Positions 6,109 through 6,206 of a stretch of DNA of 6,206 bases are shown in pieces; within the stretch, counting starts at the first letter, position 1; each line of letters begins with the position of its first letter. The notes beneath the pieces were generated by a model, which was given only the letters and a program-made list of their open reading frames with translations, was not told the origin of the DNA and did not search any database. Source of the DNA: Alphaproteobacteria bacterium (GTDB taxonomy: Bacteria; Pseudomonadota; Alphaproteobacteria; Caulobacterales; Caulobacteraceae); NCBI GenBank assembly GCA_018895795.1, contig JAHINZ010000403.1, positions 1 to 6,206 of the forward strand. Reading direction: 5' to 3'. The position numbers were made by a program, and so were the translations under genes.

Positions 6109-6129
6109 CCCGCTTCCTCGCGGGGCCGT

Positions 6130-6204
6130 GGTCCCTTCGTCTATCGGTTAGGACGCCAGATTTTCATTCTGGAGAGAGGGGTTCGACTCCCCTAGGGACT
6201 ACCA
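6130..6204 (+). tRNA. tRNA-Glu, anticodon UUC, with encoded CCA
   Basis: The 75-nt sequence folds as a complete cloverleaf. The acceptor stem is GGTCCCT (6130-6136) with AGGGACT (6194-6200), including a G1·U72 wobble. The D stem runs 6139-6142 with 6151-6154. The anticodon stem is CCAGA/TCTGG with loop TTTTCAT (6161-6167), giving anticodon TTC at 6163-6165. The variable region is four bases, AGAG (6173-6176). The T stem AGGGG/CCCCT encloses TTCGACT, and discriminator A plus CCA closes the gene at 6204. U11-A24, U13·G22, A46 and absence of base 47 match known E. coli glutamate identity features, supporting Glu charging. The odd point is U15 opposite G48. The window ends two bases later, so no terminator is visible. 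Confidence 0.97.
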
Positions 6205-6206
6205 CC

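Overview
This is a compact, high-GC (roughly two-thirds G+C by eye) chromosomal stretch from an alphaproteobacterium, most likely a member of the Caulobacteraceae (Caulobacter, Phenylobacterium or a relative). The assignment rests on the character of the proteins, the gene order aminotransferase - hom - glpX - (fbp) - recJ, and the occurrence of GANTC motifs (the CcrM methylation target) in intergenic DNA. It is inferred, not proven. Everything reads on the + strand.

Layout: (1) 1-733 is the C-terminal part of an AlaC-type PLP-dependent aminotransferase, cut by the window edge. (2) A 76-bp gap holds a perfect 13-bp stem-loop and two GANTC sites. (3) 810-2099 is homoserine dehydrogenase with a C-terminal ACT domain. 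(4) A 51-bp gap leads to glpX (2151-3104), class II fructose-1,6-bisphosphatase. (5) A 60-bp gap leads to fbp (3165-4139), the structurally unrelated class I enzyme for the same reaction. (6) A 103-bp gap with a possible weak promoter precedes recJ (4243-6060, GTG start), the single-strand-specific 5'-3' exonuclease. (7) A short gap carries a good sigma70-type promoter for tRNA-Glu(UUC) at 6130-6204, which has an encoded CCA. No gap between genes exceeds about 105 bp, so there is no large empty stretch.

How the genes fit together: the aminotransferase and Hom belong to amino-acid metabolism (alanine/pyruvate transamination, and the aspartate-family branch to threonine and methionine). GlpX and Fbp both catalyse the irreversible step of gluconeogenesis. 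RecJ is a DNA repair/recombination nuclease that appears to share the transcript or a neighbouring transcription unit rather than a pathway. The tRNA gene has its own promoter.

I see no mobile element, CRISPR, toxin-antitoxin or defence system, and no evidence of an undescribed multi-gene system. The points worth a second look are the tandem non-homologous FBPases, the apparent insertion of fbp into an otherwise familiar gene order, the concentration of GANTC sites in the small intergenic fraction, the strong hairpin before hom, and an unusual U15/G48 combination in the tRNA.
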